Below are positions 53,672 to 62,469 of a stretch of DNA of 64,000 nt, piece after piece. Under the pieces are notes generated by a model. The model ran no database searches. It was not told the origin of the DNA and saw only the letters and a list, made by a program, of their open reading frames with translations. Source of the DNA: Algoriphagus alkaliphilus (GTDB lineage Bacteria; Bacteroidota; Bacteroidia; Cytophagales; Cyclobacteriaceae); assembly GCF_900103735.1 (NCBI RefSeq), contig NZ_FMXE01000007.1, positions 1 through 64,000 on the forward strand. Direction: 5' to 3'. Both the position numbers and the translations under genes were made by a program. Position 1 is the stretch's first letter, and each line of letters starts with the position of its first letter.

Positions 53672-54247
53672 TTAATCAACAAATTTCACTGAATTCATCA
53701 AATGTGTCATGTCGATTTTGATGTATTCAATAACAGGTGCCAACGAATCATTTTTCATCGCTGTATTAAAATACACTGCTCCCCTGAGGAAATGGTTTGT
53801 AGAATCTGTCACAAAAAACTGAAATTGAGTAGGAACCTCTCCTGACAGTTCAGCAACGACAGCCGTGTATCCGTTTGGAGTGATCAGCACACCCTCTTCG
53901 ATCCCGTAGGCTTTGATTTGATGCTTTGCAGTGAGTTTAAATGCATCATTTGAAAGCTTTTCAAATTTTGTGTTCGTACCATCAATTTTTTTGTAAGTCA
54001 GATGTACTTTGGCTCCAAAGTCCTGGTAATTAAGATTAATCCATGCCTTTTCTTTAAGATTAAAAGAATCAGGCTCAACTTGGCTTGATGTGGAAAAATC
54101 CAATTGATAAGGATACGCTCCAATTAATCTCGTGTAGGCATGTTTGGGCAAGTCTATTTTGTTGTAGCCCGGAGGCTTGGGGAGCCAGGCTTTTTCGCAG
54201 GAAGTCATTCCAGCAAGGAGCAATAACAAAATCAATAAATTCTTCAT
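53672..54247 (-). CDS. gldD: Gliding motility lipoprotein GldD
   Basis: 191 residues with a lipoprotein signal (LLLLLAGMTSC, Cys 17) and the GldD pattern LPKPPGYNKIDLPKHAYTRL, then FFVTDSTNHFLRGAVYFNTA and NDSLAPVIEYIKIDMTHLM at the C-terminus. GldD is needed for gliding motility and T9SS function in Flavobacterium; its exact action is not known. It stands alone here. Confidence 0.9.
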   Translation of the reverse strand: MKNLLILLLLLAGMTSCEKAWLPKPPGYNKIDLPKHAYTRLIGAYPYQLDFSTSSQVEPDSFNLKEKAWINLNYQDFGAKVHLTYKKIDGTNTKFEKLSNDAFKLTAKHQIKAYGIEEGVLITPNGYTAVVAELSGEVPTQFQFFVTDSTNHFLRGAVYFNTAMKNDSLAPVIEYIKIDMTHLMNSVKFVD

Positions 54248-54323
54248 GGATCAAAATTAGACTTTCCATTTGAATTGACTGGGGAATAGCGGAACTTTAA
54301 CATTCCACCAAATTTATTTACCT

Positions 54324-54854
54324 ATGAATAAGACTGTTAGATCAACTTTCGTCGCTTTTTTTTCAGCGACTTTGATGCTTTTCGGAGCAATGGCACAGGC
54401 TCAGACTACCAAAGAGGAGTTTCTGGGAAAATGGGAAAACAGCAAGAAATTTACCCTTGATGTGTTGGCAAAAATGCCGGATTCAGGCATGGATTACAAA
54501 ACTGATCCGGGAGCAATGTCCTTCAAAGAGCAGATTCACCATATTGGCGCTGCCATAGTTGGCATTTCTCAGGGGTTCTTAAAAGGAGGAGCAGCTACTC
54601 CTAGCTTGGATGTGGCTACGGCAGACCGTGCGGCTTTGGCAGCTTTTGTTGCTCAGGCTTATGATTATGGTGCAGCAAGTGTGAAGGCCTTGAATGAGGC
54701 CGATGCGGCTGAAAAAATCGAGGTATTTGGGAATACCGTAAGTAGAAGACAAGTCGAGGCGCTATTGATCGATCACAGCACGCATCATCGCGGCTCAGCG
54801 ATTGCGTATCTCAGAGCCAATGGCGTAGAACCGCCGGCTTTTGTGGGATTTTAA
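54324..54854 (+). CDS. Exported DinB-like (DUF664-type) protein
   Basis: 176 residues with a signal peptide (about 1-26, LFGAMAQAQ) and a DinB four-helix fold. The three His that would bind a metal are in EQIHHIGAAI and IDHSTHHRGSAIAYLR. DinB-like proteins act in thiol or stress chemistry, but exported forms are uncharacterised. A strong terminator follows. Confidence 0.87.
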   Translation: MNKTVRSTFVAFFSATLMLFGAMAQAQTTKEEFLGKWENSKKFTLDVLAKMPDSGMDYKTDPGAMSFKEQIHHIGAAIVGISQGFLKGGAATPSLDVATADRAALAAFVAQAYDYGAASVKALNEADAAEKIEVFGNTVSRRQVEALLIDHSTHHRGSAIAYLRANGVEPPAFVGF

Positions 54855-54875
54855 TTTTTTTTAAAAATTGAGTAT

Positions 54876-54917
54876 AACCCTCTCAGGATTTGAAATTTTG
54901 AGAGGGTTAATTTTTTT
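54876..54917 (+). terminator. Terminator after the DinB-like gene
   Basis: AACCCTCTCA and TGAGAGGGTT form a perfect 10-bp stem with a 13-nt loop, followed by a run of seven T. Confidence 0.88.
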
Positions 54918-54959
54918 AGGTTAAATGTTAGTGAAATGGTTTGCGTATAGGACTTGAAA

Positions 54960-55449
54960 ATGCAAGTAATTGGAGTCATTTTGACCCTTTTGATATTCAA
55001 CAGTTATTTTATTCTTGACTAAACCGAACAAGCCATTGTCACTCAGTTTGGAAAGCCTGTAGGCGAGCCGGGAACTTCGCCGGGGATCAATTTCAAGACA
55101 CCCTTTTTGTATAAGGTTCAGTTTTTTGATAAGCGATACCTAGAATGGGATTGTGGATCAATTTCGATCCGAAGGCCAAGGCCAAGCGCGTGTAATCGAA
55201 GGAAACAAGGAAGGAGATCTGGCTAAGATTCAATCAGAAGCATTCAGAGAAACGGAAGAGATAAAAGGGCGTGCAGACGCTGAAGCCACTGATATTTATG
55301 CTTCGGCTTACAACAAAAACAGAACATCTATCGACCTATACAAATTTCTTCGAACAATGGAAAGTTTCGAAAAATCTATGGATGAAAACACCAGCATTAT
55401 CCTTTCCACAGACTCCGAATTCTTCAAATACCTGAGAAAATTGAACTGA
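54960..55449 (+). pseudogene. hflC: HflC-type (SPFH/prohibitin) pseudogene with nonsense codon and internal deletion
   Basis: From the ATG at 54960 the frame reads a membrane segment (VIGVILTLLIFNSYFILD), then TAA at 55020 where a Gln codon (CAA) is expected, then TEQAIVTQFGKPVGEPGTSP, GINFKTPFLYKVQFFDKRYL, EWD. Here the sequence jumps, with a frame change, to FRSEGQGQARVIEGNKEGDL, AKIQSEAFRETEEIKGRADA and the normal C-terminus IILSTDSEFFKYLRKLN. About 130-150 residues of the SPFH domain are missing. HflC normally works with HflK to control the FtsH protease. No hflK is adjacent. The C-terminal 98 codons remain open but have only a GTG start inside the ruined gene. Confidence 0.92.
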
Positions 55450-55471
55450 TGTAAGAAGTTAAAATTCATAT

Positions 55472-55526
55472 TTTAAGAAAGTCCGTTGGCTTAGATACTT
55501 CATCTAAACTCACGGATTTTCTTAAA
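55472..55526. terminator. Hairpin between the hflC remnant and the hydroxyproline cluster
   Basis: TTTAAGAAAGTCCGT and ACGGATTTTCTTAAA pair over 15 positions with one mismatch around a 25-nt loop. It lies at the 3' ends of two convergent units and probably stops the oxidase transcript. Confidence 0.65.
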
Positions 55527-55529
55527 TTT

Positions 55530-56777
55530 TCAGGAATACCTCCCTACTTCAAATCCCTGAATTTCCATCGAGGTCTCCTTCTGCTGGTGTAACTCAGCCA
55601 GGATTTTTCCTGTGGCAGGCGCGAGGGAGATCCCCATCATCGAATGCCCGCTCCCAACCAAGACGTTGGAATATCCGGGAGCGAAACCGATGTATGGCAA
55701 ACCGTCGGGAGAGCATGGTCGTAAGCCTTTCCAAATCTGATTTTCCTCGGGAAACTTTGCCTGAAACTCCGGGTAGTAGCGGTTGATGGATTCAAAAATC
55801 CCCCTTACCCGATTCATATTGATCGACTGGTTGGTACCGGCAATTTCCATCGTACCGCCAAATCTGATGGTTTCGCCATAGGGACTCACCGCTACTTTTT
55901 GTTCGGTGAGAATAGTGGCTTGTTTGATCTCAGGTGTGTTTTTCTGAATAAACGAATACCCTTTTCCACCCATCATCGGAAGAGTGAAACCCAGCATTTT
56001 GGCTAATTCCCCTGACCAGGATCCACCGCAGAACAGAATTTTGGCGACTTCAAATTTTCCCTGATCGGTTAATACCGCGTCGACTTTTGATCCTGATTTT
56101 TCAAATCCCAGGACTTGTGTTTTGGTCAGGAATTTCACGCCCTTTTCCTCCAAATAGCTTTTCAAAAAGCTATACAAGGCCCCTGGGTCCAGATGCGCAT
56201 CACCCGGAAATAGCACGGCCCCCCGAGCCTTAAGCTCCAGGTTTGGTTCCACGCTCCGGATATCCTCAGGGCTTAAGATTTCTGCTTCCAGTCCATATTT
56301 TCGTGCCAAAAGTGCAAACTCCACCTCTTCTTTTTCCATTGATTCTGTCTGATAGGCCATCATCAAACCTTTTTCCACCAAGGCAATGGCTGACTCTGGA
56401 TGTTCCTGTCGGAACTCCTGATATAGCACTTTGCTCAATAGGCTTAGATTTTTCAGAAATGGAATTGCCTTTTTGACTTGCGTTTCGTTGGCAGCTTTGA
56501 AAAAGAGGTAGCACCACTTCGCGAGTTTGAGATCAAGACGGGGATGGATGTAAAAAGGACTTTTGGAAGAAAACATCCAGGAAATTCCTTTGGTGATCAT
56601 TCCCGGAGCTGCAAGCGGAATGATATGACTCGGGACGATCATCCCTGCATTGCCGGTAGAGCAATTATCCAAAAGGTCGGTCTTATCGATAATAGTGACT
56701 TCGACTCCTTCTTTTTGAAGGAAATAGGCCGAAAATAATCCGACGATCCCGCCGCCGATGATGAGGGTTGGCTTCAT
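55530..56777 (-). CDS. FAD-dependent D-amino-acid oxidase/dehydrogenase (D-hydroxyproline type)
   Basis: 415 residues from the ATG at 56777 (MKPTLIIGGGIVGLFSAYFL). The Rossmann FAD motif GGGIVGLFSAYFLQKEGVEV, TIID is at the N-terminus and the second FAD block GHSMMGISLAPATGKILAEL near the end. It is a DadA-like single-chain enzyme. Pathway context suggests it oxidises cis-4-hydroxy-D-proline, the product of the epimerase encoded 84 bp upstream, to 1-pyrroline-4-hydroxy-2-carboxylate. Last gene of the catabolic unit. The short gap upstream contains the AGTATCAAG-type word repeat. Confidence 0.88.
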   Translation of the reverse strand: MKPTLIIGGGIVGLFSAYFLQKEGVEVTIIDKTDLLDNCSTGNAGMIVPSHIIPLAAPGMITKGISWMFSSKSPFYIHPRLDLKLAKWCYLFFKAANETQVKKAIPFLKNLSLLSKVLYQEFRQEHPESAIALVEKGLMMAYQTESMEKEEVEFALLARKYGLEAEILSPEDIRSVEPNLELKARGAVLFPGDAHLDPGALYSFLKSYLEEKGVKFLTKTQVLGFEKSGSKVDAVLTDQGKFEVAKILFCGGSWSGELAKMLGFTLPMMGGKGYSFIQKNTPEIKQATILTEQKVAVSPYGETIRFGGTMEIAGTNQSINMNRVRGIFESINRYYPEFQAKFPEENQIWKGLRPCSPDGLPYIGFAPGYSNVLVGSGHSMMGISLAPATGKILAELHQQKETSMEIQGFEVGRYS

Positions 56778-56779
56778 TT

Positions 56780-56812
56780 GAAGTATCAAGTAGTTAGTAT
56801 CAAGAGGCAAGA
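56780..56812. repeat. Intergenic word repeat (AGTATCAAG-type), second site
   Basis: AAGTATCAAGTAGTTAGTATCAAGAGGCAAGAC in pieces: AAGTATCAAG, TAGTTAGTATCAAG, AGGCAAGAC. The same words in nearly the same order occur at 45541-45600 after ribH. An inverted TTGATACTT follows at about 56830. Confidence 0.55.
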
Positions 56813-56861
56813 CAATGGGTCGCCGCAAATCTTGATACTTATATCTTATTTCTAGCGTCTT

Positions 56862-57866
56862 TTAAATTACTTGAAATCCATGGACATACGGGTCGTCGTC
56901 GTCCAGAATGATAGTGTTGTATCCGTAGACTTTTGCCCAGCCTTCGATGCTCGGGATGATGGCAGGTTTGTCGGCAATTTCAGTCACTTCCTCGATCCTT
57001 CCGATAAATTTCGATCCGATAAAGCTTTCATGAACGAATTCATCTCCCGGCTTCAGCCATCCTTTGGCAAACCATTGGGCCATCCGTGCCGAAGTGCCCG
57101 TGCCACAGGGCGAGCGATCAATGGCTTTGTCACCGTAGAAGACTGCATTTCTTGCGGTACTGGTTGGATCCAATGTTTTCCCAGTCCAAAGCACATGAGA
57201 AAGCCCTCGAATCCGATCATGTTCGGGATGGACAAAATCGTACTTCTCATTCATTTTTTGGCGGAGATTTCGAGCTATGGTGATCAATTGCTCCGCTCTG
57301 AAATGTTCGATTCCTGCGAAGTTTTCCTGTGGATCAACGATGCAGTAGAAGTTGCCTCCATATGCAACATCGACAATTAGCTTTCCAAGCTCTTCGGTTT
57401 CGATCTCTAACGCTTCTGCGGCCAGGAAACTTTTCACATTGGTCAGCTTGACCGATTTGACTTTTTTGCCTTCCTGCTTGTATTCGACCAACACCAAACC
57501 CGCAGGAGCTTCCATTCTCAGAAAGCCCGGAGTTTTGGGATGAATTAATCCCTCCTCAATGGCAATCGTGATCGTCCCAATCGTGCCATGACCACACATG
57601 GGCAAGCAACCTGAGGTTTCGATAAAAAGGACCGAAAAGTCGTTTTCAGGATCATGCGGAGGGAAAAGCATGGAGCCGGACATCATGTCGTGGCCCCGAG
57701 GCTCAAACATCAGCCCGGTTCGAATCCAATCGAGATGCTCGAGAAAATACGCTCGCTTTTCCAGCATGTTGTTTCCTTGCAGAAAAGGAACTCCACCGGA
57801 AACTACGCGGACAGGATTGCCACAAGTGTGGGCGTCTATGCAGGAGAAGGTGTGTCTTGTTGGCAT
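56862..57866 (-). CDS. 4-hydroxyproline 2-epimerase (proline racemase family)
   Basis: 334 residues. Both catalytic cysteines are present: C91 in SGCLPMCGHGTIGT and C254 in DRSPCGTGTSARMA, which marks true racemase/epimerases as opposed to the Thr-containing dehydratases. The N-terminus HTFSCIDAHTCGNPVRVVSG is typical. It converts trans-4-hydroxy-L-proline to the cis-D form. Its neighbours encode the three next steps, which favours hydroxyproline over proline as substrate. Confidence 0.93.
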   Translation of the reverse strand: MPTRHTFSCIDAHTCGNPVRVVSGGVPFLQGNNMLEKRAYFLEHLDWIRTGLMFEPRGHDMMSGSMLFPPHDPENDFSVLFIETSGCLPMCGHGTIGTITIAIEEGLIHPKTPGFLRMEAPAGLVLVEYKQEGKKVKSVKLTNVKSFLAAEALEIETEELGKLIVDVAYGGNFYCIVDPQENFAGIEHFRAEQLITIARNLRQKMNEKYDFVHPEHDRIRGLSHVLWTGKTLDPTSTARNAVFYGDKAIDRSPCGTGTSARMAQWFAKGWLKPGDEFVHESFIGSKFIGRIEEVTEIADKPAIIPSIEGWAKVYGYNTIILDDDDPYVHGFQVI

Positions 57867-57998
57867 GTTAGAATTGTAAAATTCTAAAATTGAAAGATTG
57901 GAAAATTGCTGTCACCTTGAGAAGAATAGTAACAGTAGAATATGTTCAATATCATAGTGGAGGCAAATAGCTACCCATCTGCTCGTATTTCGTAAATC

Positions 57999-59444
57999 TT
58001 ACTTCGTCATTAGGCCATTCACCATCCTCCAGATCCCCAGCGGGTTCCCATCTCGTAGCGCGTCAGGTAATAATTCCTGCGGCATATCCTGAAAAGCAAT
58101 CGGGCGGACAAAACGCTTGATGGCATGAGCACCGACGGAGGTGCTGTTTGGGGCGGTTGTGGAGGGATAGGGTCCGCCGTGTTGCATGGCATATCCTACT
58201 TCAACGCCGGTTGGGACGCCTTTGAATAGTAACCTGCCGCATTTTTCCTCCAATAGATTGAGGAGAAAAAGCTGATTTTGAAGTTCTTCGGCCTCAGCCC
58301 AAACGGTAATTGTCAGTTGCCCGTGAAGCTTTTTAGCAATCTCCAAGAGTTCATCTTCGCTTTTGTACACCACCATCATGGCAAATGCGCCAAAAACCTC
58401 TTTTTGAAAGACAGCATCACTTAACCAGTCTTTTGCCTTGATTTCTGCCAAAGCTGTACTTCCATTGATCAGATGCTTCGGATCGGCCACTTTGACCCAA
58501 CGGAGTTCTTCCCGGGATTGTAAATATTGGATCGAATCGTAATAAGCCTGAGCAATCCCGGGGTGTAGCATCGGTGCCGAGGCAATATCATTCAGTTCGT
58601 CTGCGATTGCATTTTCAAAGGCTATGGCATGCTCCTTTGGTACAAAGATTAATCCCGGGTTGGTGCAAAACTGACCCACTCCCAGTGTCAGTGACCCGAT
58701 GAAAGCCTTTGCCAATGGCACTACTTCGTTTCCGAGTTTTTTGGGAAAGGTGAAAATCGGATTCACTGAGCCCATTTCTGCATAGACAGGAATCGGTTCT
58801 TCCCGCTGATTAGCGAGGTCAAAAAGTGCTTTGCCGCCCACATGGGAACCTGTAAATGCTACGGCTTTTGCAAGGTGATGCTTCACCAAGGCTTGTCCTT
58901 CTGCAATCCCACCTTCGATATGTGTAAACAAGGCCGAAGGCAAACCTGACTTTACTATGGCTTCGTGAATGCAATCAGCGACTTTTTGGGAAGTTTCGGG
59001 ATGGGCAGGATGGGCTTTGTAGATAACCGGACATCCGGAAGCGAGGGCAGAAATGGTATCCCCTCCAGCTGTGGAAAATGCCAAGGGAAAATTGCTTGCA
59101 CCAAAAACAACCACAGGTCCAAGCGGAGTCAGAATACGGCGGATGTCTGCTTTGGGCAATGGGGATCTGTTTGGATCGGCAGGATCAATTGTAGCTTCCA
59201 CCCAGGATCCTTCCTTTACCAAGTTGGCAAAAAGGCGAATTTGTCCTGTTGTACGTCCCAATTCTCCATTGATTCTACCTTCGGGAAGGTTGGATTCTCT
59301 GACCGCCAAAGGAACAATTTCAGCCCGATGGGCTTCCAGTATTTCTGCCAAAGTTTCTAAAAACGCAGCCTTTTCTTTACCCGAGACATTTTTATAGAAA
59401 AGGAATGCTTCTTGGGCTGCGCTGAAAATTGAGTCGTAGGTCAT
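57999..59444 (-). CDS. Aldehyde dehydrogenase, 2,5-dioxopentanoate (alpha-ketoglutarate semialdehyde) type
   Basis: 481 residues. Catalytic C260 lies in GVGQFCTNPGLIFV and the base E223 in YAEMGSVNPIF. The cofactor region VVFGASNFPLAFSTAGGDTI and VAFTGSHVGGKALFDLA is typical of the KGSA dehydrogenase clade (the motif ASNFPLAFS in place of PWNFP). It oxidises the semialdehyde made by the deaminase to 2-oxoglutarate. It is the second gene of the unit, 95 bp after the deaminase gene. Confidence 0.92.
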   Translation of the reverse strand: MTYDSIFSAAQEAFLFYKNVSGKEKAAFLETLAEILEAHRAEIVPLAVRESNLPEGRINGELGRTTGQIRLFANLVKEGSWVEATIDPADPNRSPLPKADIRRILTPLGPVVVFGASNFPLAFSTAGGDTISALASGCPVIYKAHPAHPETSQKVADCIHEAIVKSGLPSALFTHIEGGIAEGQALVKHHLAKAVAFTGSHVGGKALFDLANQREEPIPVYAEMGSVNPIFTFPKKLGNEVVPLAKAFIGSLTLGVGQFCTNPGLIFVPKEHAIAFENAIADELNDIASAPMLHPGIAQAYYDSIQYLQSREELRWVKVADPKHLINGSTALAEIKAKDWLSDAVFQKEVFGAFAMMVVYKSEDELLEIAKKLHGQLTITVWAEAEELQNQLFLLNLLEEKCGRLLFKGVPTGVEVGYAMQHGGPYPSTTAPNSTSVGAHAIKRFVRPIAFQDMPQELLPDALRDGNPLGIWRMVNGLMTK

Positions 59445-59487
59445 CGAATTGGAAAATTTTAAAATTGAAAGATTGAATTAAAACCGG

Positions 59488-59520
59488 AGACCGAAGACAG
59501 AAGATGCTTCGATCTTCGGT
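59488..59520. repeat. Perfect 9-bp hairpin in the deaminase-dehydrogenase gap
   Basis: GACCGAAGA and TCTTCGGTC with a 15-nt loop, next to an AATTGAAAGATTG word that also occurs at about 57885-57905 before the epimerase. It may stabilise or partly end the transcript; no T-run follows. Confidence 0.5.
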
Positions 59521-59539
59521 CTTCAAGCTTCCCGCTTTT

Positions 59540-60430
59540 TTACAATTTCGGTCTTTTTGCCAAGCCTTCGGTAATAATTCCCTCAATTCTTTCTCTTTCC
59601 TCACCGATCAGTGTCAATCTAGGCGCACGGACATGCTCAGAACCGATTCCACAGTGTTGCTCGGCAAGCTTGATGTATTGAACAAGCTTGGGATGAATGT
59701 CCAATTCCAAAAGGGGTAAAAACCAGCGGTAGATTTCACGGGCTTTTTCATATTCACCCCCTTGAATCAGGTCGTAAATGGTCACTGTTTCCTTCGGGAA
59801 AGCACAAACCAAGCCTGCAACCCAACCCACTGCACCCATCAGCAGTTCTTCCATAGCCAAGGTGTCCACTCCACAGAGAATCTGGAAGCGGTCTCCAAAT
59901 CGATTGATCATGCGGGTAACATTGGAGATGTCCCGGGTCGATTCTTTTACAGCTTGAATAGTTGGACAGTCGGCTAATTCTGCAAACATGTCTAATGTCA
60001 CCAAAGTCTTATAATCCACCGGATTGTTGTAGATCATCATCGGGAGTTTGGTGGAATTAGCGACGGTTTTAAAATAGGTCACTACTTCTCTTGCATCGGC
60101 GCCGTAGCGCATAGGAGGTAGGATCATCAAGCCTGAAGCCCCGAGTTCTTCAGCTTTTTTGGCCCAAAAGAGCGCATCCTGAGTTGCACCTTCTGCGATA
60201 TTCAAGATGACAGGAACTTTACCATTGATGTAATTGACTGTTTCGCGAGTTAGTGTGATTTTTTCTTCTTGGGACAAAACAGAGCTTTCGCCCAATGTCC
60301 CGCCGAGGATTATCCCATGAACCCCACTTTCCATCTGAAAGTCGAGGTTTTTGAAAAATAGATCCATGTCCAGACTTCCGTCTGCGTGAAATTTGGTCGT
60401 CACTGCGGGAAATACACCTTTCCAATTCAT
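59540..60430 (-). CDS. DapA-family deaminase, 1-pyrroline-4-hydroxy-2-carboxylate type
   Basis: 296 residues with a DapA-type TIM barrel. The Schiff-base lysine is K162 (IQAVKESTRD), the catalytic Tyr is Y135 (MMIYNNPVDY), and GGTLGESSVLSQEE replaces the GTTGE loop of true dihydrodipicolinate synthase. Co-location with epimerase, oxidase and KGSA dehydrogenase points to the deaminase step of hydroxyproline degradation rather than lysine synthesis. It is the first gene of the unit and faces the AraC regulator. Confidence 0.9.
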   Translation of the reverse strand: MNWKGVFPAVTTKFHADGSLDMDLFFKNLDFQMESGVHGIILGGTLGESSVLSQEEKITLTRETVNYINGKVPVILNIAEGATQDALFWAKKAEELGASGLMILPPMRYGADAREVVTYFKTVANSTKLPMMIYNNPVDYKTLVTLDMFAELADCPTIQAVKESTRDISNVTRMINRFGDRFQILCGVDTLAMEELLMGAVGWVAGLVCAFPKETVTIYDLIQGGEYEKAREIYRWFLPLLELDIHPKLVQYIKLAEQHCGIGSEHVRAPRLTLIGEERERIEGIITEGLAKRPKL

Positions 60431-60596
60431 AGAATGTTGAGTTATCCCCCAAGAAGAGGGAGGGTTAAATATTTTTAGGGGTGATTCTTAGATTTAGGTT
60501 TAGCAAAACACGAAGAGCAGCATAAATCAAGAATCTTTGAGCGTTTTACTTTATTTCAAAATTAGAAGGTTCAAAACCTCATTTCTTTCACAGAAT

Positions 60597-60614
60597 TAGT
60601 ACTTTGTGATACTA
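60597..60614. promoter_or_regulatory. Putative operator between the catabolic unit and its AraC regulator
   Basis: TAGTACTTTGTGATACTA has symmetric ends (TAGTA and TACTA) and lies in the 245-bp divergent gap, 62 bp before the regulator start. It is a candidate binding site; support is only by position and symmetry. Confidence 0.35.
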
Positions 60615-60675
60615 TATTGATATTAATTTAGAAATTTGATTTTATTTCTATTCAAAATAATACTAGTTAGCGATC

Positions 60676-61536
60676 GTGACTAAAGTTATTTCTTTCCAGA
60701 TTCCAAAATCCAAACGGGAATTTGTCCGGTATCAAGAGGACAGAGGAAGACATTTTTATGACAAACTCCATCAACATCCTCAGTTGCAATTGACAGTAAT
60801 ATTGGAGGGGAAAGGTCAATTTCTCAGTGGAGATTATGTGGGCCGATTTCAGGCTGGAGATGTGTTTTTTTTGGGAGAAAATGCACCACATGTTTTTAGA
60901 AGTGATTTGGAATATTTTGGAGGAGAGGAAGGGTTTAAATCAGCTGGAAACACAATTTTTTTTGATTTTGATGCTTTGGGAAAAGCATTGGGTGAATTGG
61001 AGGAACTACAGACACTTCGGAGGTTTAAAAATTTTTCAGGATTATGTTTTCAGGTTTTTGGAGACAGCAAAAATTCCATCTTGGAGCTTTTCAAAGCTTT
61101 TTCCAAAAGCTCAAAATTGATCCAGTTTCAGCTTGCCATCCAATTATTGTCAATTCTGGAAGAATCAGGACAAGATTTGGTGTCATTGAATCGCCCCTTA
61201 GTTTTGCGAGGGCTTTCGGAACGAGACGGTAAGCGCATAGATCAGGTGATACAATTTCTTCTGGAAAATCGGTTTCGACAGATCAAATTGGATGAAGTAG
61301 CCGCAGAAGCTCATCTGAGTAAAGAAGCTTTTTGCCGCTTTTTTAAGCTTCGTACGCGTACCACCTTTACGCGCTACGTGCTTCAGCTTCGGATAAATGA
61401 AGCCCAAAAACTATTGAAAGAAACAGACTTGGGAATTTCAGAGATAGCCTACACCGTAGGTTTTGAGAATTTGTCCTACTTCAACAGGGCTTTTAAGGGG
61501 ATTGTCGGAAATTCCCCAAGAGCGTTTCGAAAGTGA
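60676..61536 (+). CDS. AraC family regulator, probably of hydroxyproline catabolism
   Basis: 286 residues from a GTG at 60676. The N-terminal cupin sensor domain has QHPQLQLTVILEGKGQFLSG, GDVFFLGENAPHVF. The C-terminal double HTH starts near residue 190 (RFRQIKLDEVAAEAHLSKEA) and ends with LGISEIAYTVGFENLSYFNR, AFKGIVGNSPRAFRK. It is divergent from the four-gene catabolic unit, so it most likely controls it with hydroxyproline or an intermediate as ligand; this is inference. Confidence 0.88.
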   Translation: MTKVISFQIPKSKREFVRYQEDRGRHFYDKLHQHPQLQLTVILEGKGQFLSGDYVGRFQAGDVFFLGENAPHVFRSDLEYFGGEEGFKSAGNTIFFDFDALGKALGELEELQTLRRFKNFSGLCFQVFGDSKNSILELFKAFSKSSKLIQFQLAIQLLSILEESGQDLVSLNRPLVLRGLSERDGKRIDQVIQFLLENRFRQIKLDEVAAEAHLSKEAFCRFFKLRTRTTFTRYVLQLRINEAQKLLKETDLGISEIAYTVGFENLSYFNRAFKGIVGNSPRAFRK

Positions 61537-61902
61537 ATTTTGTAATAGCTTACTACTTCTTGTTCGGCAAAAGCTCAAGGTAAGTATTGAGAAGCTGATA
61601 GTCGATTACTGCTTTGTATCTCCAATACCTTAGCTTTTTCTGTTTGGTGTCTTTCTTTAGGCAGGAGTTGGAAACCTGTTTTTCTAATTTAATAAATCAT
61701 TAACCCCCTCATCATTTCCCTTTTTTGGGGAACTTTTACCCGATTTGTTTAAGGCACACTCGATTTCTCAAACCTGGAGATTTTCTTGGAATCATAACCT
61801 AAAGTCCAAAAAATCAAATTTATAGCCAGTAAAAGCATTTCCTGAGGACTCTAAAAAAATCAAGGCATTGGCTTTGGTTAAGGTATCTGAAATAACAAAA
61901 TC
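61537..61902. other. Gene-free stretch with a possible gene remnant
   Basis: A 366-bp gap. On the minus strand, 61553-61696 holds 47 sense codons without a start that read LEKQVSNSCLKKDTKQKKLR, YWRYKAVIDYQLLNTYLELL, PNKK and a stop. This looks like the basic C-terminus of a lost protein, which I cannot name. The right part (61700-61900) holds the CCCCTCATCATTTCCC...GGGG-type weak hairpin and presumably the promoter of the next gene. Nothing else is visible. Confidence 0.4.
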
Positions 61903-62451
61903 ATGAAAAAATTTTACATCACCGCTTTGGCACTTATACTCAGTGTGAGTGCTTTTGCTCAGACAGAACGTAGCTTGGAAGAAATCGACCAAACTAATTC
62001 TTGGTTAAAAGTAGGGGCATTGATCGGTGCTCCATCTAGTGCAGTTGGCAGTTATTCTTCTTTTGTATTGGGATTGGACTTAGCCGCTCAGTTTTTGAGA
62101 ACAAATAATTTTGGAGTAGGAATCGCAACGGGCTATTCCAAATACTTTGAGAAATCAGAAGCTCCTGCTTACCAGGGGATGAATGATGGTTTTGGAGCTA
62201 TTCCACTTGGTCTTTTATTGAGATTCTATCCTCAGCCAGAAGGCATTTTTGTCGGAACTGACATTGGATACACGTTTCTTTCCGGAGTTACTTCTGTGAA
62301 CACAGGTGGAGCATACATCCGTCCGATGGTAGGTTATCACAACTACGATTGGAACGTTTTTGCTTACTACAATCACATCTTCAGACCCGAGACTACCATT
62401 GATGTTCAAAGTGTTGGTCTAGCCATTACGCGTAATCTTAGATTCAACTAA
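61903..62451 (+). CDS. Outer-membrane beta-barrel-like protein
   Basis: 182 residues with a signal peptide (about 1-20, LILSVSAFAQ). Amphipathic strands: FGVGIATGYSKYF, FGAIPLGLLLRFYPQPEGIF, YNWNVFAYYNHI-type repeats and a final SVGLAITRNLRF ending in an aromatic then Asn. No named family recognised; it resembles small OmpW/OmpA-like barrels. The next small gene follows after 18 bp. Confidence 0.75.
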   Translation: MKKFYITALALILSVSAFAQTERSLEEIDQTNSWLKVGALIGAPSSAVGSYSSFVLGLDLAAQFLRTNNFGVGIATGYSKYFEKSEAPAYQGMNDGFGAIPLGLLLRFYPQPEGIFVGTDIGYTFLSGVTSVNTGGAYIRPMVGYHNYDWNVFAYYNHIFRPETTIDVQSVGLAITRNLRFN

Positions 62452-62469
62452 GAAGTAATATATCAGCAT

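Noticed and set aside
55153-55449. 98-codon frame starting with GTG as an independent gene
   Set aside because: Its residues are the C-terminus of HflC, and the N-terminal part is found just upstream in another frame, so it is part of a pseudogene.
57715-57740. GGTTCGAATCC as a tRNA T-arm
   Set aside because: It lies inside the epimerase gene and there is no cloverleaf around it.
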